NCBI GenBank assembly: GCA_938084565.1
Contig: CALKEU010000001.1
Location: forward strand, 266,131-308,229
Direction of reading: 5' to 3'
DNA length: 42,099 nt
DNA from: Candidatus Kapaibacterium sp.
Lineage (GTDB): Bacteria > Bacteroidota > Ignavibacteria > Kapaibacteriales > HRBIN21
This document shows, in pieces, positions 1 through 8,844 of the stretch (its first letter is position 1; each line of letters opens with the position of its first letter). The notes beneath the pieces are model-generated. The model ran no database searches and was not told the origin of the DNA. It worked only from the letters and a program-made list of their open reading frames with translations. The position numbers were made by a program, and so were the translations under genes.

Positions 1-1375
1 CTAAAGCATAGCCATATCGCATTAACCGCCGATCTGCGTTGTCCTGGCGCAAGAGGAGACGGTACTCTGCTAAGGAAGTAAACATGCGATAGGGCTCGTC
101 AATGAGCTTGGTGATAAGATCATCGATCAATACGCCGATATACGCTTCCGAACGGCGCAATATGAAGGGACCTTCCCCACGCACAGCGAGTGCAGCGTTT
201 ATACCAGCAATTATGCCCTGCGCAGCCGCCTCTTCATATCCCGAGGTACCGTTGATTTGACCTGCAAAGAAGAGTCCGCGAACAGCTTTTGTCTCCAATG
301 TGTGGGAGAGCTGCCAGGGATAGAAATAGTCGTACTCTACTGCATACCCTGGCCGCAGCAGTACGGCCCGCTCCAACCCAGGAACACTGCGGATACCCTC
401 TTCCTGTATCTCCTCAGGCAAGCTCGTGGAAAAACCGTTGACATAGATAGAGTTGCTCCACAAGCTCTCCGGTTCAAGAATTAGACGGTGCGAGGTCTTA
501 TCGGGAAAGCGTACGATTTTGTCCTCAATAGAAGGGCAATAACGCGGCCCACGTCCCTTGATGAGCCCTGTGAACATAGGGGAACGATCAAAGCCACGAC
601 GAAGAATCTCGTGTGTCCGTGCCGTTGTATGGGTGACGTAACATACGATACGGTTCCGCACCGCGGATGTTCGGAAAGAAAAGGGTTGTGGCGGCTCATC
701 TCCGTAGCTTGGCTCCAATCGTGACCAGTCAATACTTTCGGCAGCTAAGCGCGGCGGGGTACCGGTCTTAAGACGTCCCCGCTGCAGCCCGTAGGCCTCC
801 AAGAGCTCAGAAATTTTCTCTGCAGGCGGTTCTCCCATCCGCCCGCCTTGTAGACAGCGGGTTCCTATCCACATGACAGCATTCAGAAAAGTTCCCGCAC
901 ACAGAATAGCTGCCCGGGTCAAGAGAGTCTCTCCCGTTGCTGTTCGCACCCCATAGACCCGATCGCGTCGTACAATTATTTCTACAACTGTTGCGGCGAT
1001 GATGTCCAGGTTTGGAGTCTCGAGCAGCAGTTCTAGAGCATACAAAGGGTAAAGGCGCTTGTCGTTCTGAGACCGCAGCGACCAGACTGCTGGTCCCTTG
1101 GAACGATTGAGAAGCTTGAACTGTAACCCACTCCGATCGGCCAAAATCCCCATAACCCCACCGAGAGCATCGATTTCTTTCACGAGATGCCCCTTTGCTG
1201 TGCCGCCTACAGCCGGATTGCAGGAGAGACGCCCAATAGCTCTAATGTCCATAGTTAGCAGAGCAGTACGACATCCCATGCGAGCAGCAGCAGCTACTGC
1301 TTCAATCCCCGCATGGCCTCCACCGATAACTACTACGTCATACCTTCCTTCCCCCCGTCGCACTATCCGTCCCAT
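1..1375 (-). CDS. mnmG: MnmG (GidA), tRNA uridine-34 carboxymethylaminomethyl synthase, 3' end cut by window edge
   Basis: FAD-dependent large subunit of the MnmE-MnmG complex, which installs the cmnm5/nm5 group on U34 of certain tRNAs in the cytoplasm. I translated the minus strand from the ATG at 1375; 458 codons are visible of the roughly 620 usual for the family. The dinucleotide-binding motif GGGHAG lies at residues 18-23, followed by the hallmark SCNPAVGG and [13 protein letters not shown]. Further along are [21 protein letters not shown], and, near the left edge, [20 protein letters not shown]. The frame is open to base 2, so the C-terminal MnmE-interacting domain lies outside the window. 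No Shine-Dalgarno sequence precedes the ATG. A parS site begins 9 nt upstream. mnmE is immediately upstream on the same strand, so the two partner subunits are probably co-transcribed. Identification is secure. Confidence 0.96.
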   Translation of the reverse strand, partial: MGRIVRRGEGRYDVVVIGGGHAGIEAVAAAARMGCRTALLTMDIRAIGRLSCNPAVGGTAKGHLVKEIDALGGVMGILADRSGLQFKLLNRSKGPAVWSLRSQNDKRLYPLYALELLLETPNLDIIAATVVEIIVRRDRVYGVRTATGETLLTRAAILCAGTFLNAVMWIGTRCLQGGRMGEPPAEKISELLEAYGLQRGRLKTGTPPRLAAESIDWSRLEPSYGDEPPQPFSFRTSAVRNRIVCYVTHTTARTHEILRRGFDRSPMFTGLIKGRGPRYCPSIEDKIVRFPDKTSHRLILEPESLWSNSIYVNGFSTSLPEEIQEEGIRSVPGLERAVLLRPGYAVEYDYFYPWQLSHTLETKAVRGLFFAGQINGTSGYEEAAAQGIIAGINAALAVRGEGPFILRRSEAYIGVLIDDLITKLIDEPYRMFTSLAEYRLLLRQDNADRRLMRYGYAL

Positions 1376-1383
1376 TTCGTTGG

Positions 1384-1399
1384 TGTTTCACGTGGAACA
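1384..1399. promoter_or_regulatory. parS: parS chromosome-partitioning site
   Basis: On the minus strand the 16 bases read TGTTCCACGTGAAACA, an exact match to the published degenerate parS consensus TGTTNCACGTGAAACA bound by ParB/Spo0J/Noc-type proteins. The core is the palindrome CACGTG. It lies in the 91-nt gap between mnmE and mnmG, close to the mnmG start. parS sites cluster near the replication origin in most bacteria, and mnmE/mnmG often sit beside rsmG-parA-parB. That the site is used here is inference. Confidence 0.8.
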
Positions 1400-1466
1400 T
1401 CTACCCCACGGTAGCACGCGGTTAACCATGTTAGCCATTCCACCGGACAAATACTCCGGCAACATC

Positions 1467-2837
1467 TCACTTACCAATGCAGAAACGGGCAAAGATCGTA
1501 TTGAGTACCTCTTCCTTCCACGTCTCACCCATGAGGTCACTCAGGCGTTGGATAGCCTCCCGAAGATCCGCTGCGATGAACTCCCCCGACAACCCCAGCC
1601 GCAGTCCTTCACATGCTCTCCCTAGAGCGGCAGCAGTCTCGCGGAGCAAGAGCGCCTGTCGAGCATTGACGAGTGCATCGACCCCCAGATCTGAGCTCAC
1701 CCGTGCTTGCTCGCCAAGCCATTGACGTAACCCCTCTATTCCATCCCCTCGGAGAGCAGAAACCCAGAAGACCGGCACACCTGGCTCTACAGCACCCGGC
1801 CTACCGTGACCGTCGAGCAAGTCGATTTTGTTCTGCACATATGCATAGGCAGCGTCGGGAAAGCGACGCCGGAGCTGATAGAGCAGCGTGTAGGAGTGCT
1901 CCACCCCTTGGGTGACGTCATTAACGACCAGCAGCACATTACACTGCTGCACAACCTGTTCGGCTAGGGCAATTCCCTCTAGTTCTACAATGTCTTCCGT
2001 TTCCCGGAACCCAGCGGTATCGATGAGGCGCACGGGGATACCATGTATCAGAAACCCTTCCTCCAAATAATCCCGGGTTGTACCGGGAATTGGACTCACA
2101 ATTGCTCGACGCCGCTGGAGCAGTGCATTGAATAGAGAGGATTTGCCAGCATTGGGATAACCCACACATCCGACGAAGAAACCGGAGCGCAGGATCTCTG
2201 CTGCCCGATAAGAGTCGGCCAATTGCTTACACCACTGGGTTGCCTCCTCCAGACGGGTTCGTACATCCTCAGGCGAAACAAAGCTCACCTCTTCTTCAGC
2301 AAAGTCGAGTTCCAATTCTACCAGTGCCGCTATCTCGATGAGCTGCTGGCGCAAATCTCGCAACTGTCGGGTGAGTCCACCGACGAGCTGACGTGCGGCA
2401 AGACGAGCCCCAGGCACTGAAGTCGCATAGATTAGATCTGCTATCGCCTCAACCTGCACAAGACTCAGTTTGCCATTCAAAAAGGCTCGCTTCGTAAACT
2501 CCCCTGGCTCGGCCAGACGCGCTCCCGCCTCTAAGAGAGCTTCAATGACGAGCTCGGCTACCACTACCCCACCATGGCAGCCAAATTCCACGGTATCTTC
2601 GCCCGTATACGAGTGCGGTGCTCGAAACACCGACGCCGTAACCATATCGACAAGGTGTTCCCCTCGGAGGAAACGTCCATAGTGAATCGTGTGGCTCGGA
2701 ACCTCTCGCAGGGGGCTCTTTCCACGAAAGCAGCGATCAGCAATCAGGAAAGCTTCCGGTCCAGAGAGACGTACAACGGACAGCCCCCCAACGCCAGGAG
2801 GGGTCACCAGTGCACAGATAGTATCTCCGCGATGCAT
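1467..2837 (-). CDS. mnmE: MnmE (TrmE), tRNA modification GTPase
   Basis: GTP- and tetrahydrofolate-dependent partner of MnmG in U34 tRNA modification. 456 residues, the normal family length. The N-terminal TrmE folate-binding domain starts with DTICALVTPPGVGGLSVVRLSG. The G domain is inserted in a helical domain: G1 GYPNAGKSS at 226-234, G2 GTTRD at 252-256, G3 DTAG at 273-276 and G4 NKID at 336-339. The protein ends in the conserved CIGK, whose Cys is needed for modification in characterised MnmE. The ATG at 2837 gives the canonical N-terminus; there is no obvious Shine-Dalgarno sequence. It is upstream of mnmG on the same strand and divergent from the biotin ligase gene. Confidence 0.97.
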   Translation of the reverse strand: MHRGDTICALVTPPGVGGLSVVRLSGPEAFLIADRCFRGKSPLREVPSHTIHYGRFLRGEHLVDMVTASVFRAPHSYTGEDTVEFGCHGGVVVAELVIEALLEAGARLAEPGEFTKRAFLNGKLSLVQVEAIADLIYATSVPGARLAARQLVGGLTRQLRDLRQQLIEIAALVELELDFAEEEVSFVSPEDVRTRLEEATQWCKQLADSYRAAEILRSGFFVGCVGYPNAGKSSLFNALLQRRRAIVSPIPGTTRDYLEEGFLIHGIPVRLIDTAGFRETEDIVELEGIALAEQVVQQCNVLLVVNDVTQGVEHSYTLLYQLRRRFPDAAYAYVQNKIDLLDGHGRPGAVEPGVPVFWVSALRGDGIEGLRQWLGEQARVSSDLGVDALVNARQALLLRETAAALGRACEGLRLGLSGEFIAADLREAIQRLSDLMGETWKEEVLNTIFARFCIGK

Positions 2838-2935
2838 TCCGGAAAGGGCAGAGCCGATACCGGTGGAGTGCTACTGGAGATACGAAAAAAAGCTCTCCAT
2901 TAGTGTGCCTTCATTCGTCTCTAAGCTCGGCACTC

Positions 2936-3664
2936 ATGTTGCTCCCACACTTCCACTACGGACAGGTGACCTCGACGAACACCGTTGCGCTCGAGCTACT
3001 GCGCAGGTATCCTGCCGTTTTTGTCTCTGCTCTCTACCAAACCCACGGACGTGGGCGCCACGGCCGCTCATGGTTTGGGGAGCATGGCAAAAACGTCTAC
3101 TGCACGATCGGCCTGCGACAACCACGCAGAACCTCTCCAGTTATCGCACACCTTGCGCTCGGCGCAGTCGCTGTATGGGATACGGTAACAGGTCTGACCG
3201 GGACGAGCTCAATCTTCCTCCTGAAATATCCCAACGACCTCTTGGGACGATGTCCTGACGGAGTCTGGCGCAAACTATCCGGAGTGCTGGTAGAACACAC
3301 CACGGTGGAGGGACACAGCGCTTTCCTCATTGGCATCGGCATCAACGTTCAGCAAAGGACATTCCCACAGTCCCTCGCGGCCGTGGCTACCTCTCTTGCC
3401 TTGCTCGGCTTTGAGCTCACCCCCGAACAAGTCCTCTCCCGTCTCAAGCAGCTGCTTGAGGGGCTCTGCGACCGCCCCCCGGAGGAACTGCTCAACCGCT
3501 GGCGAGGACTGTTGCAAGTGGAGGGACGTCTTATGTATATCCAGGGGAAGCCAGGTCTATGGAAAGCGATTGCACTCCACGACGACGGTCGGCTTGAAGT
3601 TGAACAAAAGGGCGTACGGCTTATGCTCACAGATGGGGACTCGATCCGCTACGTCCTGGCTTGA
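2936..3664 (+). CDS. birA: Biotin--[acetyl-CoA carboxylase] ligase, catalytic domain only
   Basis: Activates biotin to biotinyl-5'-AMP and attaches it to the biotin carboxyl carrier protein. 242 residues from the ATG at 2936. The family motifs are visible: STN near the start, the biotin/ATP loop GRGRHGRSW at 38-46, KYPND (KWPND in most members) at 97-101 and KLSGVLVE at 113-120, followed by a small C-terminal SH3-like domain. The N-terminal helix-turn-helix of E. coli BirA is absent, so this is a monofunctional ligase and not a repressor. A GTG at 2903 in the same frame would add 11 residues; ATG 2936 gives the usual start just before the STN motif. The 3' end overlaps the next gene by 32 nt. 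Confidence 0.92.
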   Translation: MLLPHFHYGQVTSTNTVALELLRRYPAVFVSALYQTHGRGRHGRSWFGEHGKNVYCTIGLRQPRRTSPVIAHLALGAVAVWDTVTGLTGTSSIFLLKYPNDLLGRCPDGVWRKLSGVLVEHTTVEGHSAFLIGIGINVQQRTFPQSLAAVATSLALLGFELTPEQVLSRLKQLLEGLCDRPPEELLNRWRGLLQVEGRLMYIQGKPGLWKAIALHDDGRLEVEQKGVRLMLTDGDSIRYVLA

Positions 3665-4475
3665 TACGTTTGCAGCTGCATTCTGTGAGTTTGGGAACTC
3701 ACGGCTCAAGCTCTATTGGCAGCAGCAGGTGTTTACCCTCAGCTATGCCCAGGATACACAATGGGCCGATCGAAGCGCTGCACTTCTGGCCGCCTCCCCG
3801 AGTCCCCTGCTCCTTTTTATTGCCACTGTAGCTCCACAACGCACGGCGGTACTGCTCTCCAAACTCCGACAGCAGAGCGCTGAATGCTTCGTCTGTTGGC
3901 TGCACAACCTCCTTCCGCCGAGCAATCCGTTGCTCCCGTATGAAGGTGTCCATGGTATTGGGATAGACCGCCTGTTGGGGCTTCTCGGAGCGCGTCGCTC
4001 CTTTGCCCCACCTCTGATGACGGTAGACTGCGGAACAGCTATCACAGTCAATGTTCTCTCAGCCGATGGGCGGTGTCTAGGCGGGGCAATCTTTGCCAAT
4101 ACAGCCCTGCAAATACAGGCTCTCGCAACAGCTACAGCCCTCGTACCAGCCGTGCCTGCGCCCTCCAACGTTACCCTGCGCATCGGGCAGACAACGCAAG
4201 AGGCCCTATGGAGTGGAACCTTTGCAAGCGTACTCGGTGGAGTTCAACACCTTATCGAGAGCTTCAGTGCACAGCTTTCGTATTCGACTCCCCCAGCTGT
4301 TATCATCACCGGGGGTGGAGGTACTCTGCTTACAGCCCCCCTGCAACAGTGGTGGAAGGGAATGGTATCCTACAGGCCCTACCTCGTGCTCGAGGGAATG
4401 CAAATGCTGGTAGAGCAGTGCGCTCCGGAGGAGCTTCAATTGCATGTACAACCGCTTGAGGCTGTAACGGAATGA
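3633..4475 (+). CDS. coaX: Type III pantothenate kinase (CoaX)
   Basis: Phosphorylates pantothenate in the first step of CoA synthesis. 280 residues from the ATG at 3633; the reading frame is open further upstream, but that part is a shadow of the ligase gene. Family motifs: EFGNSRLK at 19-26 (normally D-x-G-N-T/S), GIDR at 110-113, DCGTAITV at 132-139 and the late TGGGG. The first motif carries Glu where nearly all CoaX proteins have the metal/phosphate-binding Asp. About 18 residues precede this motif, more than the usual 3-6, and no closer start codon is available. It overlaps the ligase gene by 32 nt upstream and the next gene by ATGA, so the three are probably one transcript. The BirA-CoaX order is common in bacteria. 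Confidence 0.9.
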   Translation: MGTRSATSWLDTFAAAFCEFGNSRLKLYWQQQVFTLSYAQDTQWADRSAALLAASPSPLLLFIATVAPQRTAVLLSKLRQQSAECFVCWLHNLLPPSNPLLPYEGVHGIGIDRLLGLLGARRSFAPPLMTVDCGTAITVNVLSADGRCLGGAIFANTALQIQALATATALVPAVPAPSNVTLRIGQTTQEALWSGTFASVLGGVQHLIESFSAQLSYSTPPAVIITGGGGTLLTAPLQQWWKGMVSYRPYLVLEGMQMLVEQCAPEELQLHVQPLEAVTE

Positions 4476-5350
4476 AACGTTGGCTTGTTCTCGTACATGG
4501 CGGAGCTGGAGAAATCGGAGAACTCTCACCTGCACAGGAGCACTCTTACCGCCGCCAGTTACGCAGAGCAGTAGAACAAGCTGCCGCTATCCTGGATTCT
4601 GGGGGACGAAGCTTAGAGGCCGTCACTGCAGCTGTCCAGGCGTTGGAGGAATGTGCTCTCTTCAATGCCGGGCGGGGGTCTGTACGCAATCGGCAGGGGA
4701 TCGTCGAGATGGATGCAGCTGTTATGGATGGAGCATCCCGTCGTGCAGGGGCTGTTGCCGCAGTACGATCGTTGCGCAATCCTGTCCTAGCTGCCCGCCT
4801 TGTAGCCGAACGCAGCCCCCACGTTCTCCTCGTCGCTGATGGAGCTGAGGCATTTGCTGTCTCGCATGGAGCCGTGCGTGTGACCCCAGAGTACTTCACC
4901 TCCTCCTATTTTGGCTCAGCCGAGGATACTGTGGGGGCGGTGGCCTTAGATGTGGAAGGAAATCTTGCAGCCGCTACGTCGACAGGTGGCACGGCAGGGA
5001 AGCTCCCCGGACGCGTCGGAGATAGTCCACTGATTGGGGCAGGAACTTACGCTGACAATCGCTCCTGCGCTGTCTCTACAACGGGGACGGGAGAGCACTT
5101 CATCCGTACGGTAGCAGCCTACAGTATCCATGCCCGGCTTCTGTGGGGGCGCCTGAGCCTGGAAGAGGCTGCGCGCCAGGTACTCCAGGAAATTGATGCC
5201 CTGGGTGGGACCGGCGGCCTCATCGCTCTCGATGCTGCTGGCAACGCCGTAGCGCTTTGTACAAGTCCGGGCATGTACCGTGCGATGGCAAGCTCCGATG
5301 GTCGCATTCTGACAGCAATCTGGCGCGAGGAGCCCTGGCAAGAGAGTTAA
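4472..5350 (+). CDS. Isoaspartyl peptidase / plant-type L-asparaginase (Ntn hydrolase)
   Basis: Member of the asparaginase_2 family (EcAIII/IaaA or glycosylasparaginase), which self-cleaves before a Thr that becomes the nucleophile and then hydrolyses isoaspartyl dipeptides, asparagine or glycosylasparagine. 292 residues. N-terminal HGGAG, NAGRGSV and EMDAAVMDG are classic isoaspartyl-peptidase motifs. The nucleophile is Thr153 in DTVGAVALD, followed by STGG, RVGDSPLIGAGTYA and TGTGE. The residue before the Thr is Asp, as in glycosylasparaginases, rather than the Gly of EcAIII, so the exact substrate is uncertain. No signal peptide, so cytoplasmic. The start overlaps the coaX stop (ATGA). The stop shares the palindrome TTAA with the convergent gene. 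Confidence 0.88.
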   Translation: MKRWLVLVHGGAGEIGELSPAQEHSYRRQLRRAVEQAAAILDSGGRSLEAVTAAVQALEECALFNAGRGSVRNRQGIVEMDAAVMDGASRRAGAVAAVRSLRNPVLAARLVAERSPHVLLVADGAEAFAVSHGAVRVTPEYFTSSYFGSAEDTVGAVALDVEGNLAAATSTGGTAGKLPGRVGDSPLIGAGTYADNRSCAVSTTGTGEHFIRTVAAYSIHARLLWGRLSLEEAARQVLQEIDALGGTGGLIALDAAGNAVALCTSPGMYRAMASSDGRILTAIWREEPWQES

Positions 5351-6738
5351 AATCGCACCCACAGCCGGATCCCAAGAGCCGAACTCGATACCCTCTGGCG
5401 GAATATCCACCCCAGGAGGGATGTCGTCGTCAGCTCTACTGCGGTCTGAAAGCCCTCCAACGGCAGGATCCACCGCAGGCCCGCCGTCACACGAGGCTTA
5501 GTCTGCTGGCTCCATATACCCCCGAGTCCAACCCACGGGAGCCATGGGCGTGGAGAGGACCAAAGCAAGCCACTCCCCCAGGAAAACCCTTGAGAGCTCC
5601 AGGATCGCTTGGCTCGGTAGCTGAGCTCTCCCGAAAGCCAAATTGGCACCCCTTCGACGAAGGCAGAGAGCGCAACGGCTCCCCCAATGCGTAGGTGAAC
5701 AGGCATCCACTCCGTCACTACGATAGCCTGCCTTGCCGGAGTATAGCGGGAACTGAGCCGTACAGCCGCACTGCCGAGCAGCCCCGTGACTGTATCAGCC
5801 TCGATAGCCACATGGAGCTCTGTCACTTTCCAGCGCAGTACCCCCAACTGCTCCAACGATAGCCCTATGGCAGCTGCCTCCACACTGTCGTGCCTGTACC
5901 AGCTCCAGCGCATCCCAACACTGAGCCCAGCTCCCCAGCCAGTTGAGGGAGCAAAGCCAGTCAGAGTTGCCAGCCATGAGGCAGGAACACGCGACAGGTG
6001 CCAGTCCTGTAGACCCTGTAAGGCCCAGCTTACAGTGCTGTCCCACAAGGTCGGGACAAACGGCACAAGGTAGAACCAATTCTCGGAAGCCTGCTCCACA
6101 TACGCATGACCACGGTAGAGATGCACCGCAATTCCCCCAGTCAATACGCCCTCGTGCCAGGGAGAGGCCGTATCTGCCACGAGCACAGTGCGCCAAATCC
6201 TCCGAGCATATGCAGCAGTTGCTACCGAGTAGAGGCGGAGCGCAGAGAGTCCTCCGCGGAGCTCGATCGTATCGGCCCCGAGGATGTTCTGTTGAGCAAC
6301 TTCGGTACTGCCCCGCGGCAATTGCCAGCGGCACCACAGCTGGGTTCCCACAGCTAAGCCAAGAGCATGCTCTGGGGCTGGACGCCAGAGTATCCCTAAT
6401 ACCTCGCTTCGCCCATGAAATGAGACAGGCTGCTCTTCGAACGTGCTCACAAACTGCACCCACTCTTCCTTCCCCAAGCGCCGACGCTGCCGCCCAGAGG
6501 GCGTCTGAACGCCACCGAAGTAGAAAGAATATTGCCGGAGCGTCAGACCGCACATCTCTGCTCCAAAGGCTGGGAGTACCACCTCCCATCGGCCTACCCC
6601 CTGGAGTATTCCTGCCGGATTACTCCCCAAAGCCTCTGCTCCCCATGCACTGACACCGAGGGTACCGCCCTGCGCCTGCCCAAAGTACTGGGCCCAACTC
6701 GAGATACAACCTCCAAGAGCCACAATGACCCATACCAT
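5347..6738 (-). CDS. Outer-membrane beta-barrel protein of PorV/DUF5723 style, function unknown
   Basis: 463 residues with an N-terminal signal peptide (hydrophobic MVWVIVALGGCISSWAQ). Just after it comes GVSAWGAEALGSNPAG, the kind of 'small, alternating, SNPAG' segment seen at the start of PorV, TraF-like and DUF5723 barrels in the FCB group. The rest alternates polar and aromatic residues in short beta strands, and the last residue is Phe (LWVRF), the usual outer-membrane barrel ending. I cannot name a substrate. A clear Shine-Dalgarno AGGAGG lies 6 nt upstream of the ATG at 6738. The lipoprotein gene ends 15 nt upstream, so the two are probably co-transcribed and may work together in the envelope. 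The stop codon overlaps that of the convergent peptidase gene. Confidence 0.7.
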   Translation of the reverse strand: MVWVIVALGGCISSWAQYFGQAQGGTLGVSAWGAEALGSNPAGILQGVGRWEVVLPAFGAEMCGLTLRQYSFYFGGVQTPSGRQRRRLGKEEWVQFVSTFEEQPVSFHGRSEVLGILWRPAPEHALGLAVGTQLWCRWQLPRGSTEVAQQNILGADTIELRGGLSALRLYSVATAAYARRIWRTVLVADTASPWHEGVLTGGIAVHLYRGHAYVEQASENWFYLVPFVPTLWDSTVSWALQGLQDWHLSRVPASWLATLTGFAPSTGWGAGLSVGMRWSWYRHDSVEAAAIGLSLEQLGVLRWKVTELHVAIEADTVTGLLGSAAVRLSSRYTPARQAIVVTEWMPVHLRIGGAVALSAFVEGVPIWLSGELSYRAKRSWSSQGFSWGSGLLWSSPRPWLPWVGLGGIWSQQTKPRVTAGLRWILPLEGFQTAVELTTTSLLGWIFRQRVSSSALGIRLWVRF

Positions 6739-6743
6739 CGCAG

Positions 6744-6749
6744 CCTCCT
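6744..6749 (-). promoter_or_regulatory. Shine-Dalgarno sequence of the barrel protein gene
   Basis: AGGAGG on the minus strand, 6 nt before the ATG at 6738, in the 15-nt space after the lipoprotein stop codon. It fixes the start and shows that strong Shine-Dalgarno sites are used by some genes here although many others lack them. Confidence 0.75.
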
Positions 6750-6753
6750 GAGC

Positions 6754-8823
6754 TTACGGTGCTACCAACTCTACCCGTACCATTGCTCGCAGGTGAATGT
6801 AGTCCGATGTCCGAATACGCACGTACTGTTGCGCCGTCGTCCACGCCACGAGCTCGACCGCAACACTATTTGCCTGCAGTACTGCGGGAATGTGTTCGGG
6901 TCTGAGCTCAAAACGTTGGAGTGTATGCTGCTCGGACACCGCAATGCCGGTTGCACCAACTGGAGCGGCACCAAAGGCAAGGTGCCCCTCTAGCGGAACT
7001 CGCACAATGCCCAGAGAATCGAGGAAGAGGAGAGCAAGCTGCAGGGAAAGTGGGAAACGATTGCGAGCCTCCACGACAACTTCGGCTCGCTGCACTTTCT
7101 GCCCCTGCCGCCGTAGGGACTCCCCACCCACCCACTCCCACGTGCGCTCATATCGCAACTGCTCCACTCGCACGCGCACGGGAATAAGCAGCTGTACTGT
7201 CCCTCGGATCTGACTCGTATCGGCAAAGGCCCACGTACCACTCTCCTCTGGGACAACGGTCCACCGGAAACGAACTAAGCGTGGACGAGCCGTCAGACGC
7301 ACGTCCGTATAGCGCAGCTCCCAGCGGCTCAGCTGTCCTACGAAGCTTCCCCGCTCCCACCGCGCAGGCTGGATACGGTTCGGCGGCACCGGCAAGCGAG
7401 CCATCACAACACCATTGCGGTCGGCAATCTCTACTGTTCCCTCTACCTGCAGCCCTACAGCCGCGGTATTCTCTATCTCTACCCCCACGATGAGCTCGGC
7501 AAACTCCAGCTCTACCTGAGATAGAAGCCCCAGATTCCCCTGCAGCCATACCTCAGACTGGGCTTCCGCCTCAAAACTTACCACCGGAAGTCGACTCCCC
7601 CACGCAAACCCCAGCTGAAGTGTGTCCACCACAACCCGAACCGCTATCCCATGCTCTTCCCGCAGGAGGACTGGCTCTCCGGGCGATTCCACGGTCAAGA
7701 GCGCCCGGAGACGCAACACCCGTATGACTCCGGCATCGACAGCCTCTGGAACAAGGCGGATCGAACCCCGGAGGACAACCTCGTGCCGAACGGCACCCAA
7801 AGCCCCAATAGCCAATGCCCGCGCTACGGGCCTACCCTCCTGCTGAAGCTGCGGGAAGCTCCACTCCCCCCTGAAAGCGATGGGCAAGCCATTCTGAAGC
7901 TCCATATAGCCCACGAGCGTATGAAGCTCTCCCCCATTGAGCTCAGCCCCATGAGGGAGCGTCAGTTCTGCCACTACTTCTACTTGCCAGGCTGCAGGGA
8001 GAACGCGCATCCACTCCACCACAGCTCCTACCGGCTGCATGAACACCGAGAAGAGGCTCCCCGCTGTATAGGAAACCCGTTGTCCACCGCTCCCCGGCGA
8101 AGAGAAGGTGAAGAGCAGCTCTGTAGAGCGCGTTAGAACAACCCCTGCAAGGTCAATCTGGATTCGCCCTCCCGGATCCGCCACACCACCGCGCCGCTCC
8201 CCCGGAGGAACCACACTCTGGGTTGCGGTCAGAGGAAAGAACCACTCGCCATACCCAGGTGTGCGTACAACCATCCCCGTTTGACCGTACCCCGGCGCTG
8301 CCCCAATGGTTACCGGAACCGGATACCGATTCTCCAGTATCAACAGCAGGCTCCCCTCACGGTATGCCACCGCCAGCACGTCTTCCGGGAGTCTAATAGT
8401 GGAATCGACGGAGATCTCCCCCGTGGGTGGGACCACGGCCGTAGCTGGCGGCTCCGGCAAAGAGCTATTCACCGCGCGCAAGGGAAGCTGCAGCACAGCT
8501 TGCTCCCACCCTTCCACATGACGCCGTATGCCCTCGAGCTCGTTGAGGAGAAAGGTTTTCTCAAAATGCAATGTGCCGACTCTTCCCAGCTCTTCGGCAA
8601 GCCGTACTGGCGAGAGCGTCCCTTCGAGCGCCAACGCAATATTGCCCGTCCCCGCCTCTACCCGCACCTGGGTTGTGTCCTGGAGAAGATCCTGGAGCAC
8701 AACGAGCGAGTCGAGTATCGGAAGCTGCACCGTGAGAGGAACTTCGGGTGGGAGGAAATGAGTTGGCATCTCTGAACATGCCCATATCCCAAGAGCAGCC
8801 AGCAGTATCCAAAGGGCTCGCAT
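6754..8823 (-). CDS. Large predicted lipoprotein, unknown function
   Basis: 689 residues. The N-terminus MRALWILLAALGIWACSE is a lipoprotein signal with Cys16 as the probable lipidated residue (a Trp at -2 is unusual). The rest has no transmembrane segment and is rich in Val, Leu, Glu and Arg in short alternating stretches, which suggests stacked beta-sandwich domains; repeated phrases such as 'VELEFAELIVGVEIENT' and 'VVVEARNRFPLSL' recall LEA/WHy-like strands. I recognise no catalytic motif or family. A strong Shine-Dalgarno lies just upstream. It is between a recombinase-like gene (21 nt upstream) and an outer-membrane barrel gene (15 nt downstream), all minus strand, so it probably shares their transcript and may assemble with the barrel. 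Confidence 0.75.
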   Translation of the reverse strand: MRALWILLAALGIWACSEMPTHFLPPEVPLTVQLPILDSLVVLQDLLQDTTQVRVEAGTGNIALALEGTLSPVRLAEELGRVGTLHFEKTFLLNELEGIRRHVEGWEQAVLQLPLRAVNSSLPEPPATAVVPPTGEISVDSTIRLPEDVLAVAYREGSLLLILENRYPVPVTIGAAPGYGQTGMVVRTPGYGEWFFPLTATQSVVPPGERRGGVADPGGRIQIDLAGVVLTRSTELLFTFSSPGSGGQRVSYTAGSLFSVFMQPVGAVVEWMRVLPAAWQVEVVAELTLPHGAELNGGELHTLVGYMELQNGLPIAFRGEWSFPQLQQEGRPVARALAIGALGAVRHEVVLRGSIRLVPEAVDAGVIRVLRLRALLTVESPGEPVLLREEHGIAVRVVVDTLQLGFAWGSRLPVVSFEAEAQSEVWLQGNLGLLSQVELEFAELIVGVEIENTAAVGLQVEGTVEIADRNGVVMARLPVPPNRIQPARWERGSFVGQLSRWELRYTDVRLTARPRLVRFRWTVVPEESGTWAFADTSQIRGTVQLLIPVRVRVEQLRYERTWEWVGGESLRRQGQKVQRAEVVVEARNRFPLSLQLALLFLDSLGIVRVPLEGHLAFGAAPVGATGIAVSEQHTLQRFELRPEHIPAVLQANSVAVELVAWTTAQQYVRIRTSDYIHLRAMVRVELVAP

Positions 8824-8829
8824 GGGGCT

Positions 8830-8836
8830 ACCTCCT
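8830..8836 (-). promoter_or_regulatory. Shine-Dalgarno sequence of the lipoprotein gene
   Basis: AGGAGGT on the minus strand ends 6 nt before the ATG at 8823. It is a near-perfect complement to the 16S rRNA tail and fixes the lipoprotein start. Confidence 0.8.
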
Positions 8837-8844
8837 TCCTTCGC

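Noticed and set aside
1098-1625. A 175-residue plus-strand open frame across the mnmE-mnmG gap
   Set aside because: It is antisense to two well-identified genes and crosses the parS site; the composition is that of a shadow frame.
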